Shown in pieces: positions 11,350 through 20,781 of a DNA stretch of 64,000 bases. How positions within the stretch are numbered: the stretch's first letter is position 1; every line of letters starts with the position of its first letter. The notes under the pieces were generated by a model, which ran no database searches, was not told the origin of the DNA, and worked only from the letters and a program-made list of their open reading frames with translations. The translations under genes were made by a program, and so were the position numbers. The stretch spans positions 6,923,814 to 6,987,813 of the forward strand of contig CP136063.1 in assembly GCA_032622095.1 (NCBI GenBank), in the 5' to 3' direction. The stretch comes from Siphonodentalium dalli. Taxonomy: Eukaryota > Mollusca > Scaphopoda > Gadilida > Siphonodentaliidae.

Positions 11350-12033
11350 ATGGTTCGAATACTTTTTCTGGGACATTCTTTCGTCAATAGATTCGGTGCT
11401 CATTTATATCATGGTGGGCCGGGGGAAAAACGTTTTCCACAGTGAGATAATTTTGCTAAAAACTTGAAATTATCCACGCACGCCACACGTGGCTCCGGAA
11501 AATCCCAAAATGTGTGCGTTCGATTCGTCGGTCGCTCGGGGGCTATCGTAGGCGATTTGCGAGCGGATGCGGGCGTTTGCCATACCCTCACACACTTTAA
11601 GCCCCACCTGGTATTATTGCAAGTGGGGGCTAATGACTTATGTAAAATAGGGCCCGAGGTGGTGTCGGGGAAAATTGATGATTACCTCCATGACCTCAAA
11701 GAGAAGTATGGCGTCTCCTGTATCATAGTCAACAAACTTTTTCACCGCACGAAACTGTTGCGTCGTTTCGCCGTCCCGGGCGTCACTTTGGAGCTCCTCA
11801 ATAAAAGAATCACACAGACCAACGTCATGTTACAAACCTACACAGACGTTCGTCCAATGACTCTGCTCTGGCGTCAGCCCAGATTGGAAAGGGCCGTCCA
11901 ACATTTCCTGCGCGACGGGATACATTTCAACGAAAGAGGATCAATCAATATTATTGGGGTATCCGTGGGGCGATGCTTCACTTCCTCAACCATTTCTGAC
12001 TTTGTGTGGCATTCCATCCACAATCACTTGTAA
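11350..12033 (+). pseudogene. SGNH/GDSL-hydrolase-like relic
   Basis: From the ATG at 11350 the frame reads a block-I motif FLGHSFV (residues 6-12), a TGA at 11443-11445, then stays open to a TAA ending at 12033. It includes LVLLQVGANDL (block III, G-x-N-D) and RDGIHFN (block V, D-x-x-H). This is the Ser/Gly/Asn/His set of SGNH esterases, and such domains occur in Ngaro/DIRS-type and some other retroelements. No signal peptide is visible. The single in-frame stop suggests a recent relic of a mobile element rather than a host esterase; a host gene with an intron over the stop cannot be excluded. Confidence 0.6.
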
Positions 12034-12099
12034 TATTTATTTCGGTGAGTGGTTTTCTAATTTTAGCAATTTTGTTCGCCCTGCAAATCTTGGTTGTAT

Positions 12100-12650
12100 C
12101 ATGTAGTCTGTCTGTCCGTCCGTCTGTAACATTTTTGGATTCCGATCGATTACTCCGGCTTGGATTAATTGAGCTGAAGCAAAGTCGGTAGGGGTATTTC
12201 CCATATAAAGATACCGCTTAGGCTCGAAGACGGGTTCCGTCCAATTATTCTTATAAGAGTTACGGCCCCTTTTTCGACTTATAATTTGACAGTCCGTTAC
12301 CATTTTTGGTTTCCGACCAATAAAACTCGAGATTGGATCAGCTGATCTGAACCAAAGTTGGTACGCGTATTTCCCAGTTAACGTTACAGGTCAAGGTCGA
12401 AGCTGGGCTCCACGCAGTTAATTTTACATGCGTTACGGCCCCATTTTTCAACTTAAAATTTGACCAATTTCATAACATTTCAGTTTCCGACCGATAACTC
12501 CAGCTTTGATTATTTGATCGGAACCAAAGCTGGTTTGAGTATTTCCCAGCCGAAATTACAGGCCAAGTTCAAATATAGGCTCTACCTAATTATTTTGACG
12601 CGAGTTAAGGCCAATTTTAGACTTCAAATTTGACCCCATTTGGCATTGCA
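12100..12650. repeat. Imperfect tandem repeat, about 172 bp, three units
   Basis: Units begin near 12128, 12299 and 12473 with ttc-cga-ccgataactcc-like sequence. Each contains a ggtatttcccag block and a gttacggcc block before tttgacc. Divergence is moderate. The first unit is preceded by tctgtctgtccgtccgtctg, a phrase also found at the start of the 45.4, 49.6 and 51.6-kb repeats. Confidence 0.75.
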
Positions 12651-14339
12651 AGTAGGGGTATATCAGAATTAATGCCAATGTAAGCTCAAGGTATCATTTT
12701 AATTTGCGATATCATACATTTCGAAATGGCTAAAGGGAGTATTTTGTTACGCTCTAGCGATGCTCTTGTTGTATTTTATACATGATTACTTTTGTTATTT
12801 GACATACGTATATATGTAGCACGATGTTCATACAAGCCTACGATATAGCTTTAAACTTTTAGCATAACTGCTTTTTGTACCAGATTACTTTGGTCAGTTT
12901 TCATTCCGTCACACGACGATCATTAGTATCTACTCTATCGCTTCCAAATTTAACCTTCGAGAGATCACATGATGCACCCTTGCATGGTTTCCACTGCTGT
13001 GGCATGCAATTTTCTTTCGCGTTTATTTATTACTTTATTGTTGTGCATCCCGCATTTTGGCTTTATTATTGTCTATGGAGGGCCAGATGATGCACGCATG
13101 TTTTCCACTTGGGCATGCTTTCTACCTTGTGATTGATGTCAACTTGCCTTCGATATCATTCCTTTTACTGCTGATGGTCCCTCCACATTAATGTTTTATA
13201 TAGACTGTCTTCAGTTCTTTTTATCTCTTCATGCCAGGGAATATGGGTAGCCTTCCCTGGTATTATATTATGATGGTCTCTCATAAGACGTGTATCGCGT
13301 TCTAAATGTAGCAACAGGGCTCGCTGGTCGATAATATAATTACTGATTAATAATATATGTAGGTACAGCCATACAGACCGTGCATGCATCTTTATCCCGA
13401 CTTAATTCCGTAAACCCGGCCCATAGCACGGGAACGTTCCATACTCGTTTTTCTATTTGTCGCCCCGTTAAGTTCGGCGACAGGCCACGTCATGTCGATC
13501 AACCAGTATTCTTCTTGGTGATATATTATGGTTTTCGCGCGGGGCAGTAAGGTTATCCCACCATCGCTCTGTCATTACTTTACTCTACATGTTCGGCTTT
13601 ATAAGAGTCTTCACGGCGCGGCATCCGTGCCCATGACCATCCCGGTAGGATGAAACATTACTGGCGTCTCCGACGGTCGTTGTACGTGGCGGCATTAAAG
13701 GCTTTCGCGGGTTGTTGGACAACTTCAATACAAAATTTACGTCCCTGGAGGACCTTCTTCTTGACTTGTTTATCGTGCAATTAACCAATTCTCGTTCATT
13801 AATGTCAGATCTTATCCGATATTAGCTGTATGGCAATTTCCTGCAGAATATTTACACTCTTCGGACTCGCCCAAAAAGTTTTCGGCGTGGGTATACATTT
13901 TCTCTGCTGTTATTATTCATGAATGTTTACCAGTTAATGGTCCATACATTTCTTGCATGGCTGCCAGCCTGGTGTCCTGGAGTGCCAATTGACATCTACG
14001 TTCTCTACAAGTGCATACCCTATGGTTGGATTTAACTTTCATTCACCCGGGTGCAACCGGTTCTTCAACACTTCAATTCAATAATAACCGAACCAAATTT
14101 CCAGAGTTAACTTCAAATTTGAGCTATGCATATCATGTCCAGTACGTACACCATTGTTAACTTAATATGGCGGTTACTCCGCATCCCGAGGCACGACATG
14201 CTATTCAGTTGAGTTAAGGTTCCATACTGCGTGGTGTAATTTTCTTTTTTCAGCTATCAGTTTCCATATTCCACGGAGAGGCAGGGGTCAATCCCCTTCA
14301 GTCGCAAGGACCACCAGGAGCGCAGGCCGCCTAAGAGAT
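12651..14339. other. No certain gene
   Basis: The stretch 13440-13830 is richer in GC and has frames on both strands (for example a minus frame of 67 codons ending near 13585), but no domain is recognised. The remainder is non-coding as far as can be seen. Confidence 0.35.
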
Positions 14340-14891
14340 ATGAACCGGTCCAGCACAGTATCTACTACCCGCCCCACACGGGCCAGCGTACGCTCGCGAA
14401 GTACCACAGCCAGGCACGCGGCTATGCCTGCCACACGAGGTCGCGCATCACTTCGCGTTGTTCGGGACAGCGATAGCTCGGCATTCCCAGTTCACAGAAG
14501 ACGCGCTTCTACCAGCACCCGCGGTCAATCTCCAAGAGGGCACACAGCCCCGCGCGGTCGACCATCCACACGAGGACGCGCACCATTTCGACAATCATCA
14601 GGTTTGCACTCGCCGCCCGGTATCTCTAGTCCTGTGTCGCCAGTACCCGTTGCCCTTCACTCTTCCCAGGCGCACCGGGCCAAGAGACGTCGCGTTTCTA
14701 TCTCCAGTATAGCGGATGGATCTACTTCCGACTCGGATCAAAGCCATGGGGGAGGGTTTCCATTTCCTACGCTTGAGCGAGGCAATGCTAACCTTCCTCT
14801 GTTTTCTTCGGGGGAATCAGACGTGGGGCCAACTTTTCAATCTCAATCCATTCCGCTCTCATCTTCAGTTTCCACCGAGACAAAACGTTAA
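14340..14891 (+). CDS. Arg/Ser/Pro-rich ORF, unknown
   Basis: An uninterrupted 183-codon frame with strong GC-rich codon use, unlike its AT-rich surroundings. The N-terminal half is full of Arg, Thr, Ser and Ala (several RGR and RASTR-type stretches). It is followed by a Pro/Ser segment, a basic KRRRVSI patch that could act as a nuclear signal, and an acidic STSDSD cluster. No domain is recognised. It might be the disordered N-terminal part of a DIRS/Ngaro-type ORF, whose SGNH and gag-RT relics lie at 11.4 and 31.5 kb, or an exon. The young LTR element is inserted about 65 bp beyond its stop. Confidence 0.4.
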   Translation: MNRSSTVSTTRPTRASVRSRSTTARHAAMPATRGRASLRVVRDSDSSAFPVHRRRASTSTRGQSPRGHTAPRGRPSTRGRAPFRQSSGLHSPPGISSPVSPVPVALHSSQAHRAKRRRVSISSIADGSTSDSDQSHGGGFPFPTLERGNANLPLFSSGESDVGPTFQSQSIPLSSSVSTETKR

Positions 14892-14957
14892 ATATGGGCC
14901 AACGAATATGTGGAATTTTCTCATTTACTCCCCAGTGCACAAAAATACAGGCACCGG

Positions 14958-14962
14958 CCGAT
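14958..14962. repeat. Target site duplication (left)
   Basis: CCGAT directly before the 5' LTR is repeated directly after the 3' LTR at 26825-26829. A 5-bp duplication fits Ty3/Gypsy integrases and fixes the element's borders. Confidence 0.95.
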
Positions 14963-15424
14963 TGTAACAGAACGATGTCTACCAAACCTAAATTCTCTAT
15001 CATTCGAGATGTAAGCTGGTAGTTTGAAAATAGGTGCAATTTAGTTTGCATTTCTTTAGGAAATATTTCCCAGCTTAAATTGAGAGTACAACAGCATCAG
15101 CCAAGTACGGTTGAACTGTGGTGTCGGGATTATGCTGAAGCCACATTCTCATGATCCACGTTTAGAATATTAAAAGGTAGAGGTCATGGATTAAATAAGA
15201 ATGACAGGAACAGCACCGTTCACTAGGGTACACCTTAGTTTAATACGAATGCTTGACATAATGTACCCTGTTATCTAGTTCGAACTATCCTGCCTGCCAG
15301 AATAGATGACTATTGTGACAGGTTTTGTGCCAATTCTGACATAGGATGGTTGGAACTGGTATGTCTAAAAGTTATTATAATGAGGAGACTTATGATTGGT
15401 CAGTTAAGTCTCACACCCTTTTTG

Positions 15425-15431
15425 TATATAT
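15425..15431 (+). promoter_or_regulatory. TATA box of the 5' LTR
   Basis: TATATAT followed about 25-30 bases later by the probable transcription start. The identical motif lies at 26576-26582 in the 3' LTR. Confidence 0.6.
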
Positions 15432-15564
15432 GCTCGGTCCAGAGTTTAGACCGGCAGTTCATGTTCGCTACTCCACTTAGTTAGTCTAGTATACTAAGGT
15501 GCTGTTCCACTGGCTCGGTGTAACTCTGAAAGAAAACACTAACATATTATCTCTCGACGAAACG

Positions 15565-15570
15565 AATAAA
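15565..15570 (+). promoter_or_regulatory. Poly(A) signal in LTR
   Basis: AATAAA downstream of the TATA box. Its counterpart at 26716-26721 in the 3' LTR would end the genomic RNA. Confidence 0.6.
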
Positions 15571-15724
15571 AGTTAAATTCAAAACGACTCGACTTCTTTG
15601 CGACAAGACCACGGCCACCATCGTCACACACACCCACAACGTTAAAAGAAGAAGTCCTCCCGGTTCTGTTACATAGAGGTTGTTTGATGCTCGTGAGCTG
15701 GATTCACCTGGAACTCTTGAGATA

Positions 15725-15733
15725 TTGGTAAGT
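15725..15733 (+). promoter_or_regulatory. Candidate 5' splice donor for subgenomic RNAs
   Basis: The sequence TTG|GTAAGTAC with GT at 15728-15729 matches the donor consensus well. It sits 54 bases after the LTR and 21 bases before the first ORF. Joined to the acceptor at 23337-23338 it would place the env ATG as the first ATG of a short-leader mRNA, as in gypsy and retroviruses. Confidence 0.6.
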
Positions 15734-15748
15734 ACGTTTTCTTAGTCT

Positions 15749-16138
15749 ATGTCAAATCCTTTTGGTAGTTTTTATAACCCTTTAGCGATAGACACCAGTG
15801 GCACGGGACCGATAGTTTGGACTACTGCTTTAATTAGAAGGCGTTATTTTGCTTCAATTCCTACACGTCCTGCAAGTATCTATATGAGTTATTTGCCGGA
15901 TTGTTTTGATTTGTTGAATTTAACATTGAAAGAATACGTAGATCTCCTTCAACCTCGATTTCATAGGTTAGTCGGTACTCGTTACGGAAACGTGATTGAA
16001 GGTAGATTTGCGAAACACACTTTTGTGCACAGTGATTTTATTCACTTGGTATTTCAAGTCATTTGGACGAACGAAACCAACATCGTGCACCAATCAGAAT
16101 TTGGAATGTGTGTTAAGAGACCTTTTAAGGACGATTAA
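15749..16138 (+). CDS. Retroelement ORF-A, unknown accessory protein
   Basis: A 129-codon frame starting 76 bp after the LTR, before gag. The product is aromatic-rich (many Tyr, Phe, His) with a basic C-terminus and no transmembrane or zinc motif. I recognise no family. It lies just after the candidate splice donor, so it would be translated from unspliced RNA as its first ORF, ahead of gag. It is open despite breaks elsewhere in the element. It could be a matrix-like or accessory protein; function is unknown. Confidence 0.55.
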   Translation: MSNPFGSFYNPLAIDTSGTGPIVWTTALIRRRYFASIPTRPASIYMSYLPDCFDLLNLTLKEYVDLLQPRFHRLVGTRYGNVIEGRFAKHTFVHSDFIHLVFQVIWTNETNIVHQSEFGMCVKRPFKDD

Positions 16139-16214
16139 CATACATAACAAACATCTAAAACTAAAAATTTCTACAGTAAGTTAACTTGAAGTGTTATTTT
16201 AGGACATTCAATAT

Positions 16215-16628
16215 ATGTCCATAAAGGCAACATCTCAAGAAGAAGGATATAGATTAGGAAAGTTATTTACAAGAGGATCTATAAGTTGCTTAGCACCCAA
16301 AATAGAAATAAGTAGACATAATTTTGAAGAATTGTGTAAACCTGTATTAAAAGATATTGGTAGTAACTTAACTCAATTAACGGAAATAGTAGGAACTCAC
16401 AATAAACCAAACCTAGTTGGAGAAAAATTGGCAGTAATAAAAGTAATAACTTTTCAAACAAATAACTTGGAAATAAAATCAATTATTTATCATTATAAAC
16501 ACTATATAATAGAATCTCCTGTAGAAGAATATAAACCTACACAACCAGTCACACCATTTACAGACACATTTAAACCAACTCAACCAGTGCAATCGTTTGT
16601 TATTGAAGAACCCTGGGACGAGTTGTGA
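16215..16628 (+). CDS. Retroelement ORF-B, unknown accessory protein
   Basis: A 137-codon frame between ORF-A and gag. The body is mixed alpha/beta-like in composition. The C-terminal 35 residues contain two copies of KPTQPV, ending in an acidic EEPWDEL. PTQP-like repeats recall retroviral late-domain motifs only loosely. A splice-acceptor-like ttattttag lies 12 bases before its ATG (AG at 16201-16202), suggesting a separate spliced message. No family is recognised. Being open in a young element supports a real gene. Confidence 0.55.
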   Translation: MSIKATSQEEGYRLGKLFTRGSISCLAPKIEISRHNFEELCKPVLKDIGSNLTQLTEIVGTHNKPNLVGEKLAVIKVITFQTNNLEIKSIIYHYKHYIIESPVEEYKPTQPVTPFTDTFKPTQPVQSFVIEEPWDEL

Positions 16629-16684
16629 TCAAACTATACATTTGCTAAACTAAAGAGTAATTGTTTAAATCTTAAACATAAATA

Positions 16685-17749
16685 ATGGAAGAAGGGGACA
16701 TATTAAGAGCACACCTCATGGCTCAACAGCAGCAGAATATGCACAATGTGCCCCTCCCTGAAGACAATGATGAAATGCAGGCTCAAGCACAGGCACCACC
16801 TCCAAATTTCAACCACCAGATAGGAAGGGTTCTCGAGGGGTTAAACCATCAATTTGAGGGATTTAATAAAAATTTAGCCGCACAGGCTCAGGCCATTAGA
16901 ACACAGACAGCCGCACAAAGTGCATTTTCGTTGTCTGGTATGATAGATGTATACGAGGGTGATGGGAATAAATTTAAAGAATTTATAAAACAAGTCGAAC
17001 GATACTGTCAGGTAATTGGTACGCCTGATAATGAAATATGGTTGGTGGCATTACAGAGAACTCGAGGGCCAGTTGCAGATTATTTGCAACGACTTAAAAC
17101 TGAACACCCACGAGCAACGTGGAATGCAATAAAAGAACAACTCAAAGTCCATTTTGCCAATGTCACTGACCCACAACAGGCATTAACTATGTTAAGGACT
17201 GTTAAACAATTTCCATCTGAAAATATACATATATATGTGGAAAGAATCCGTCAAATAGCATCTGACGCATTCCAACCACAAGAGTTAGACATGCACCCTG
17301 TGCAGGCGCAGTTAATAGGTTATTTCGTGGACGGGTTGAACGATAGTAGCCTTAAATTAAAAGTTATCCGAGAAAACCCAAATAATCTTGACAATGCAGC
17401 AAATGTGGCTATGGGAGAATTTAACATAAAAAAGAGATTCGCCCTTAGATTCCCAAAACAGAAAACAAGATCTTCAGATGATGAATGTGAACCCATGGAT
17501 GTGGGCCACATTCGTCCAAAAATAATACAATGCACCTTCTGCAAATTAATAGGGCATGACTTCAAATCCTGTCGAAAACGACAAGCACAGATGCAAAACC
17601 AATTTAATCCTAAACCAATGCACTCAATCCAAAAATCAAATGAAAATGAGAAACCATTTACCCTACAATTTTGTAAGTATTGTGGGCGGAACAGAAAACA
17701 TAGGGAAAACGAATGTTTCTTTAAATCCAAACCAACAAAAAACTTTTAA
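16685..17749 (+). CDS. gag: Gag polyprotein (capsid and zinc knuckles)
   Basis: 354 codons. The N-terminus is Gln/Ala/Pro-rich. The capsid-like Retrotrans_gag domain spans about residues 80-250 (starts near MIDVYEGDG, contains the W-x-x-I...L...F pattern and a FVDGL segment). Two zinc knuckles follow: CTFCKLIGHDFKSC (CX2CX4HX4C) near residues 282-295 and a variant CKYCGRNRKHRENEC (CX2CX5HX4C) near 329-343. It forms the particle shell and binds genomic RNA. It ends at TAA 17747-17749, directly after a slippery heptamer that shifts ribosomes into pol. The ATG is the first in frame and is preceded by AAATA. It follows ORF-A and ORF-B, so its translation needs splicing, leaky scanning or reinitiation. 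Confidence 0.95.
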   Translation: MEEGDILRAHLMAQQQQNMHNVPLPEDNDEMQAQAQAPPPNFNHQIGRVLEGLNHQFEGFNKNLAAQAQAIRTQTAAQSAFSLSGMIDVYEGDGNKFKEFIKQVERYCQVIGTPDNEIWLVALQRTRGPVADYLQRLKTEHPRATWNAIKEQLKVHFANVTDPQQALTMLRTVKQFPSENIHIYVERIRQIASDAFQPQELDMHPVQAQLIGYFVDGLNDSSLKLKVIRENPNNLDNAANVAMGEFNIKKRFALRFPKQKTRSSDDECEPMDVGHIRPKIIQCTFCKLIGHDFKSCRKRQAQMQNQFNPKPMHSIQKSNENEKPFTLQFCKYCGRNRKHRENECFFKSKPTKNF

Positions 17750-17781
17750 AGTCTGTTTTGCCACAGGTCTCAAATCAGACT
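17737..17781 (+). promoter_or_regulatory. Gag-pol -1 programmed frameshift signal
   Basis: The heptamer A AAA AAC sits in the gag frame at 17737-17743. It is followed by a 6-nt spacer that contains the gag stop, then a 6-bp stem AGTCTG (17750-17755) with CAGACT (17776-17781) around a 20-nt loop. A -1 slip enters the pol frame with no stop in between. Heptamer, spacer and stem match the standard retroviral layout. The stem is short, so a pseudoknot or longer structure may contribute. Confidence 0.85.
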
Positions 17782-20199
17782 ATAAACCATGGAACTAAAA
17801 ATGGCCTTAACAATAAAATACAAAAATTACAAAAACCAGATATCACTTTAAAGACTGTGGACAAATGGTACAAACCAAAAGTGAAATCAAACATGGAACG
17901 AATTAAACGCATAGCTCACCATGCAACTAACAGTGATTCTAAAACGAAAATCCATGTACAAAGTATTAATGGCCTGCACCCTGGCAGCATGCCAAGGCAC
18001 ACCGCAGCAGTAGAGAAAACTATTCACGATAAGTCAATAGGTGACTGCATTTTTAAATTGCACTCTCATAAAAGTCAACTACAAAATACTAGGCCAGATA
18101 AATCAAAGGGAAATAAAAATAGGCAACACCAAAGCAAGGTTGTGTTCCCTGAAAATAGGTATAATATTTTAAAGGTAACTGATGACTTCAATGCCAATGA
18201 GGATCAAGTAAGTAGTCATCAACAGATGAGTGAAGTCATAGATACCCAGAACAATCAGAAATCAAAACCAAACCATGATAGGTTAAAATTAAATAATAAA
18301 TTCAAAAATAAACATAAACAGGCTGTTAAGGCCCCACTTAGGCAACATGGTACTCATGTCGTTGAAAAAGAAAATTTCACTTTAGTAGAGGCCGATGATA
18401 AGTATAAATTACTTAGCAAACCAAATCAGAATAAATTTAAAACATTAAAGGCAAACACTAAGTTTATAAATGGAAAACATTCTACTAAACCCATACCCAT
18501 GGAGAGTTTAAAACAAAAAGAGAAAGCAGAATGGTTAAATAAAATAAAACAAATACATGATAACGAAAGTTCACAAATAGCGGAAGTACATAAACACAAA
18601 GTAAAACACATTAACCCTTCCCACCACAGCCAATCAACTGGAAAAAGGATAGAGTCAACAGGCATACCTGTGCCTTCAACTATCTTCTTATACATAGGTA
18701 AGCAACGTTTGAGAAGCTTAGTGGATACTGGTGCTCAAGTTTCAATAATAAGTCACAGGCTTTATCTAAATTTACCTGATAAGCCTAAATTAAATAAAAA
18801 AATAGAAAATTTGTCCTCAGTAACTGGAGGTCAATTAAAAGTTTTAGGTCAAGTGGACTTAAACTTTAAAGTGAATGGACTTAAACAAAGTCATTCATTT
18901 TATGTAGTTGATAATATTTCTCGGAATTTAATCTTGGGAACGGATTGGATGATAAGAAATTGTGTCAGGATTTATTTCGATCTTCAATGTCTTCGAATTG
19001 GTCATAAGCTAGTACCTATGGTTCCTGACTCACAAATTGCTTGTCTAGTCCGTTTAAAAACCGAGGCCGTTATAAAACCGAGGAGTTGTTTGTTAAGTTC
19101 CGTAAATATAGTAGGTGGTTGTTGTGATTTGTTTAGTTCACCTTACCTCAAGGTCACCTCAATAGATAATGGATTTATATCACAGCAACCCGGGCTTACG
19201 ATAAATGACTCCGTAACTGAAATAGGTCAAAATTCCGAGAAAACATTACCAGTGTTAATAGTTAATGAAACAGATAAATTCTATAAACTTAAGAGAGGAT
19301 GTGTAGTTGGACAAGTGGAATCAGTTAATAAAAATGAAATCAATGAAATTCATTCCTCATCGGAATTAGCCAACTATCAAAACTGTACTAAACAAAATAG
19401 TGTTGATAAAATGGAAGATAGAGTTAAATTAAATGAAATAGATGCACCAGATGAAAAGATGGAACTAATCAAACACTTGTTAATTAAAAATGAAGAATTG
19501 TTCGCAGCCAATGATGCTCAACTACAGTTTACCGATACAGTTAAAATGTCAATAAATACACAAGAGGAAACCCCAATTAAAATGAAACCATATAGAGTAC
19601 CTCTTCTAAAACGACAGATTATGGATAAAGCAGTATATGACATGCTTGATTCCGGGGTCATCAAAAGGTCAAGGTCACCTTGGGCTTTCCCTTGCTTGTT
19701 AGTAGGCAAGAAAGATGGTTCACAACGATTTTGTGTTGATTTTCGGAGACTTAATGCAATCACAAAAACAATTAGTTGGCCTCTTCCTGTCATAGATGAC
19801 CTCTTAAACTCATTAAATGGTTCTAAATTCTTCTCAGCGCTTGATCTTAAGAGTGGCTATTGGCAAATAAAATTAGATGAAGATGCTCAAGAAAAAAGTA
19901 GTTTTGTGTGTCACAAAGGTCAATATTCCTTTAAGGTTATGCCTTTTGGACTTGTAAACGCCCCTTCGCTGTTTCAAGAGCTTATGAGCGTAGTCTTAGA
20001 TGGTATGCAAGACTATGCTTTAGCCTACTTAGACGATATTTTAATATTTAGTAAGAATACGCAAGATCATCTTCAACATATACAAAATGTGTTTGATCGC
20101 CTGCGCGACCATAATCTAAAAATGAAATTAAAGAAATGCAGCTTCTTTAAAAAACAAACAAACTATCTTGGCTTTGTGATAAATGAAAATGGAGTTTAA
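17744..20199 (+). pseudogene. pol: Pol part 1: protease and reverse transcriptase
   Basis: The frame is entered from gag by a -1 shift; it has no ATG at its head. The first roughly 310 residues are a Lys/Asn/His/Gln-rich linker of unknown role, long for the family. The aspartic protease shows LVDTGAQVSIIS (Asp about residue 323 counting from 17758) and the flanking NLILGTDWM. The reverse transcriptase starts near residue 610, with FCVDFRRLNAIT, ALDLKSGYWQI, MPFGLVNAP and the catalytic YLDD (757-760). Reading stops at TAA 20197-20199 inside the RT connection, at a place where the family normally continues with Pro-Asp. The frame beyond is the same, so this is a nonsense change. No recognised readthrough context follows. 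Confidence 0.9.
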
Positions 20200-20205
20200 C
20201 CAGAT

Positions 20206-20781
20206 ATGAAGAAAGTTGAAATAATTCGTCATTTAGCTCCGCCTACTACTGTTCGTGGTGTACGTTCATTTATGGGAATGGTAGGTTACTATCGTCGGTT
20301 TATACCTTCGTTTAGTTCCATTGCTGTACCACTAATTGCATTAACAAGAAAATATGCTAAATTTAAATGGACTTTAGAGTGTCAAAGCAGCTTTGACGCC
20401 CTTAACATTGGATTAACCACCATTGATGGTTTAGGCTACCCAGACATAAATAAACCATACATTCTATATACAGATGCTAGTCAAAATTGTGTAGGCGCTT
20501 GTCTTACTCAGCCATTAGACGAAGATGAACATCTAGTCACTGACTTATACATGGCAGAGGAAAAACCAATTTATTATTTGTCACATAAACTGAGTGATAC
20601 TCAACAAAGATGGGCGACCATTGAAAAAGAATGTTTTGCAATTCATTATGCCCTTAAGAAGTTTGATCATTATTTAAGTAATGCACATTTCATTATAAAA
20701 ACAGACCATAAACCATTAGAATACCTATTAAAAGGCCCCCTTAGTTCAAACAAAAAGTTCAAAAATGGGCATTGGATATAA
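20206..20781 (+). pseudogene. pol: Pol part 2: RT connection and RNase H
   Basis: Continues in the same frame after the premature stop. RT thumb/connection motifs include RSFMGMVGYYRRFIP. The RNase H domain shows the acidic set in LYTDASQN, EKECFAIHYAL and KTDHKPLEYLL, the usual Ty3/Gypsy arrangement for degrading the RNA strand. The frame is lost near 20750-20765 in A-rich sequence, and the integrase continues one frame back (-1). No good slippery heptamer is present in the right register, so a one-base indel is likelier than programmed shifting. Confidence 0.88.

Larger units (their letters stand above)
14963..15673 (+). repeat. 5' LTR (711 bp)
   Basis: Begins TGTAACAG and ends CTGTTACA, giving an 8-bp imperfect terminal inverted repeat. 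A TATA box (TATATAT, 15425-15431) lies 460 bp in and AATAAA at 15565-15570. U3 would therefore be about 490 bp, with R starting near 15455. Confidence 0.97.

Noticed and set aside
13440-13830. Host coding exon
   Set aside because: Both strands have partly open frames with no domain, and the splice sites are not convincing.
15674-15720. tRNA primer-binding site at tggattcacctgg (near 15699)
   Set aside because: It lies about 25 bases from the LTR and its complement would give an impossible tRNA 3' end.
20745-20775. Second programmed -1 frameshift between RNase H and integrase
   Set aside because: The A-rich stretch has no heptamer of the X XXY YYZ type in the reading register, and the family reads RNase H and integrase in one frame; a one-base indel is simpler.
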